Assembly (NCBI GenBank): GCA_021823905.1
Contig: JAKALX010000301.1
Coordinates: 1-5,075 of the forward strand
Source of the DNA: Chloroflexota bacterium
GTDB taxonomy: Bacteria; Chloroflexota; Dehalococcoidia; Tepidiformales; Tepidiformaceae
Reading direction: 5' to 3'
Length of the DNA stretch: 5,075 nt
In this document: in pieces, positions 4,992 through 5,075 of the stretch
How the letters are laid out: the number at the start of each line of letters is the position of its first letter
Position numbering within the stretch: position 1 is the stretch's first letter
The notes under the pieces: model-generated
Database searches by the model: none
What the model saw: only the letters and a program-made list of their open reading frames with translations
What the model was told of the DNA's origin: nothing
Made by a program: the position numbers and the translations under genes

Positions 4992-5075
4992 TTAGGAGCG
5001 GGTGCTCCGGCGGCCGAAGGCGAGGAGGGCGAGCCCGCCGCTGAGGGCGAAGATGCCCAGGATGGCGAGGGCGAA
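4992..5075 (-). CDS. C-terminal end of a membrane-anchored protein (partial)
   Basis: Only the last 27 residues and the TAA stop are in the window; the gene enters from the right edge. The residues form one hydrophobic helix ('FALAILGIFALSGGLALLAF') followed by a short basic tail 'GRRSTRS'. Such a helix plus Arg tail at the extreme C-terminus is the usual end of surface proteins kept in the membrane, either plainly or by sortase or rhombosortase sorting, but any sorting motif (such as LPxTG) would lie outside the window. The strong terminator 27 nt downstream supports this as a real gene end. Confidence 0.7.
   Translation of the reverse strand, partial: FALAILGIFALSGGLALLAFGRRSTRS

Noticed and set aside
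1..5075. CRISPR array, insertion sequence or rRNA
   Set aside because: No regularly spaced repeats, transposase motifs, terminal inverted repeats or rRNA-like sequence were seen.

Overview
High-GC bacterial chromosomal DNA with short intergenic gaps. At least two genes appear to have promoters placed for leaderless mRNAs (a -10 box 7-9 nt before the start codon). This points to a high-GC Chloroflexota or Actinomycetota-type organism. The assignment is an inference; no rRNA or lineage marker is present.

Left part (1-1827): two tailed-phage structural genes stand back to back. On the minus strand is a compact 295-aa HK97-fold-type major capsid protein (214-1101). It has a strong ribosome binding site, its own intrinsic terminator (154-191) and an 18-bp palindrome (1121-1138) just upstream. 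The palindrome contains GAAC-N4-GTTC, the core of the Gram-positive LexA/SOS box. On the plus strand, divergent, is a 199-aa protein resembling phage head-tail adaptor proteins (1228-1827). No terminase, portal, protease, tail, lysis or integrase gene is visible. The pair is therefore either the edge or remnant of a prophage or gene-transfer-agent-like element, or a domesticated capsid. This is the most unusual part of the window.

Middle (1939-2957): a two-gene operon overlapping by ATGA. The first gene encodes a single-pass membrane protein with an N-terminal Cys/His zinc finger, a Thr/Pro/Ser linker and a C-terminal LysM domain. The second encodes a 166-aa protein with two membrane segments and a soluble C-terminal domain of unknown function.

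Right (2968-5075): radC (JAMM-domain RadC family) starts 10 nt after the preceding stop codon and appears to have its own -10 box overlapping that stop. It converges on, and overlaps by 34 bp, a minus-strand corA-type magnesium/cobalt channel gene (3723-4787). Beyond corA lie about 150 bp without a gene and a strong hairpin terminator (4938-4964). The terminator ends a minus-strand gene entering from the right edge, of which only the last 27 residues (a membrane helix and a basic tail) are visible.

The two halves show no obvious functional link. The right half is ordinary housekeeping or envelope content, and the capsid/adaptor pair looks like an accessory insertion.
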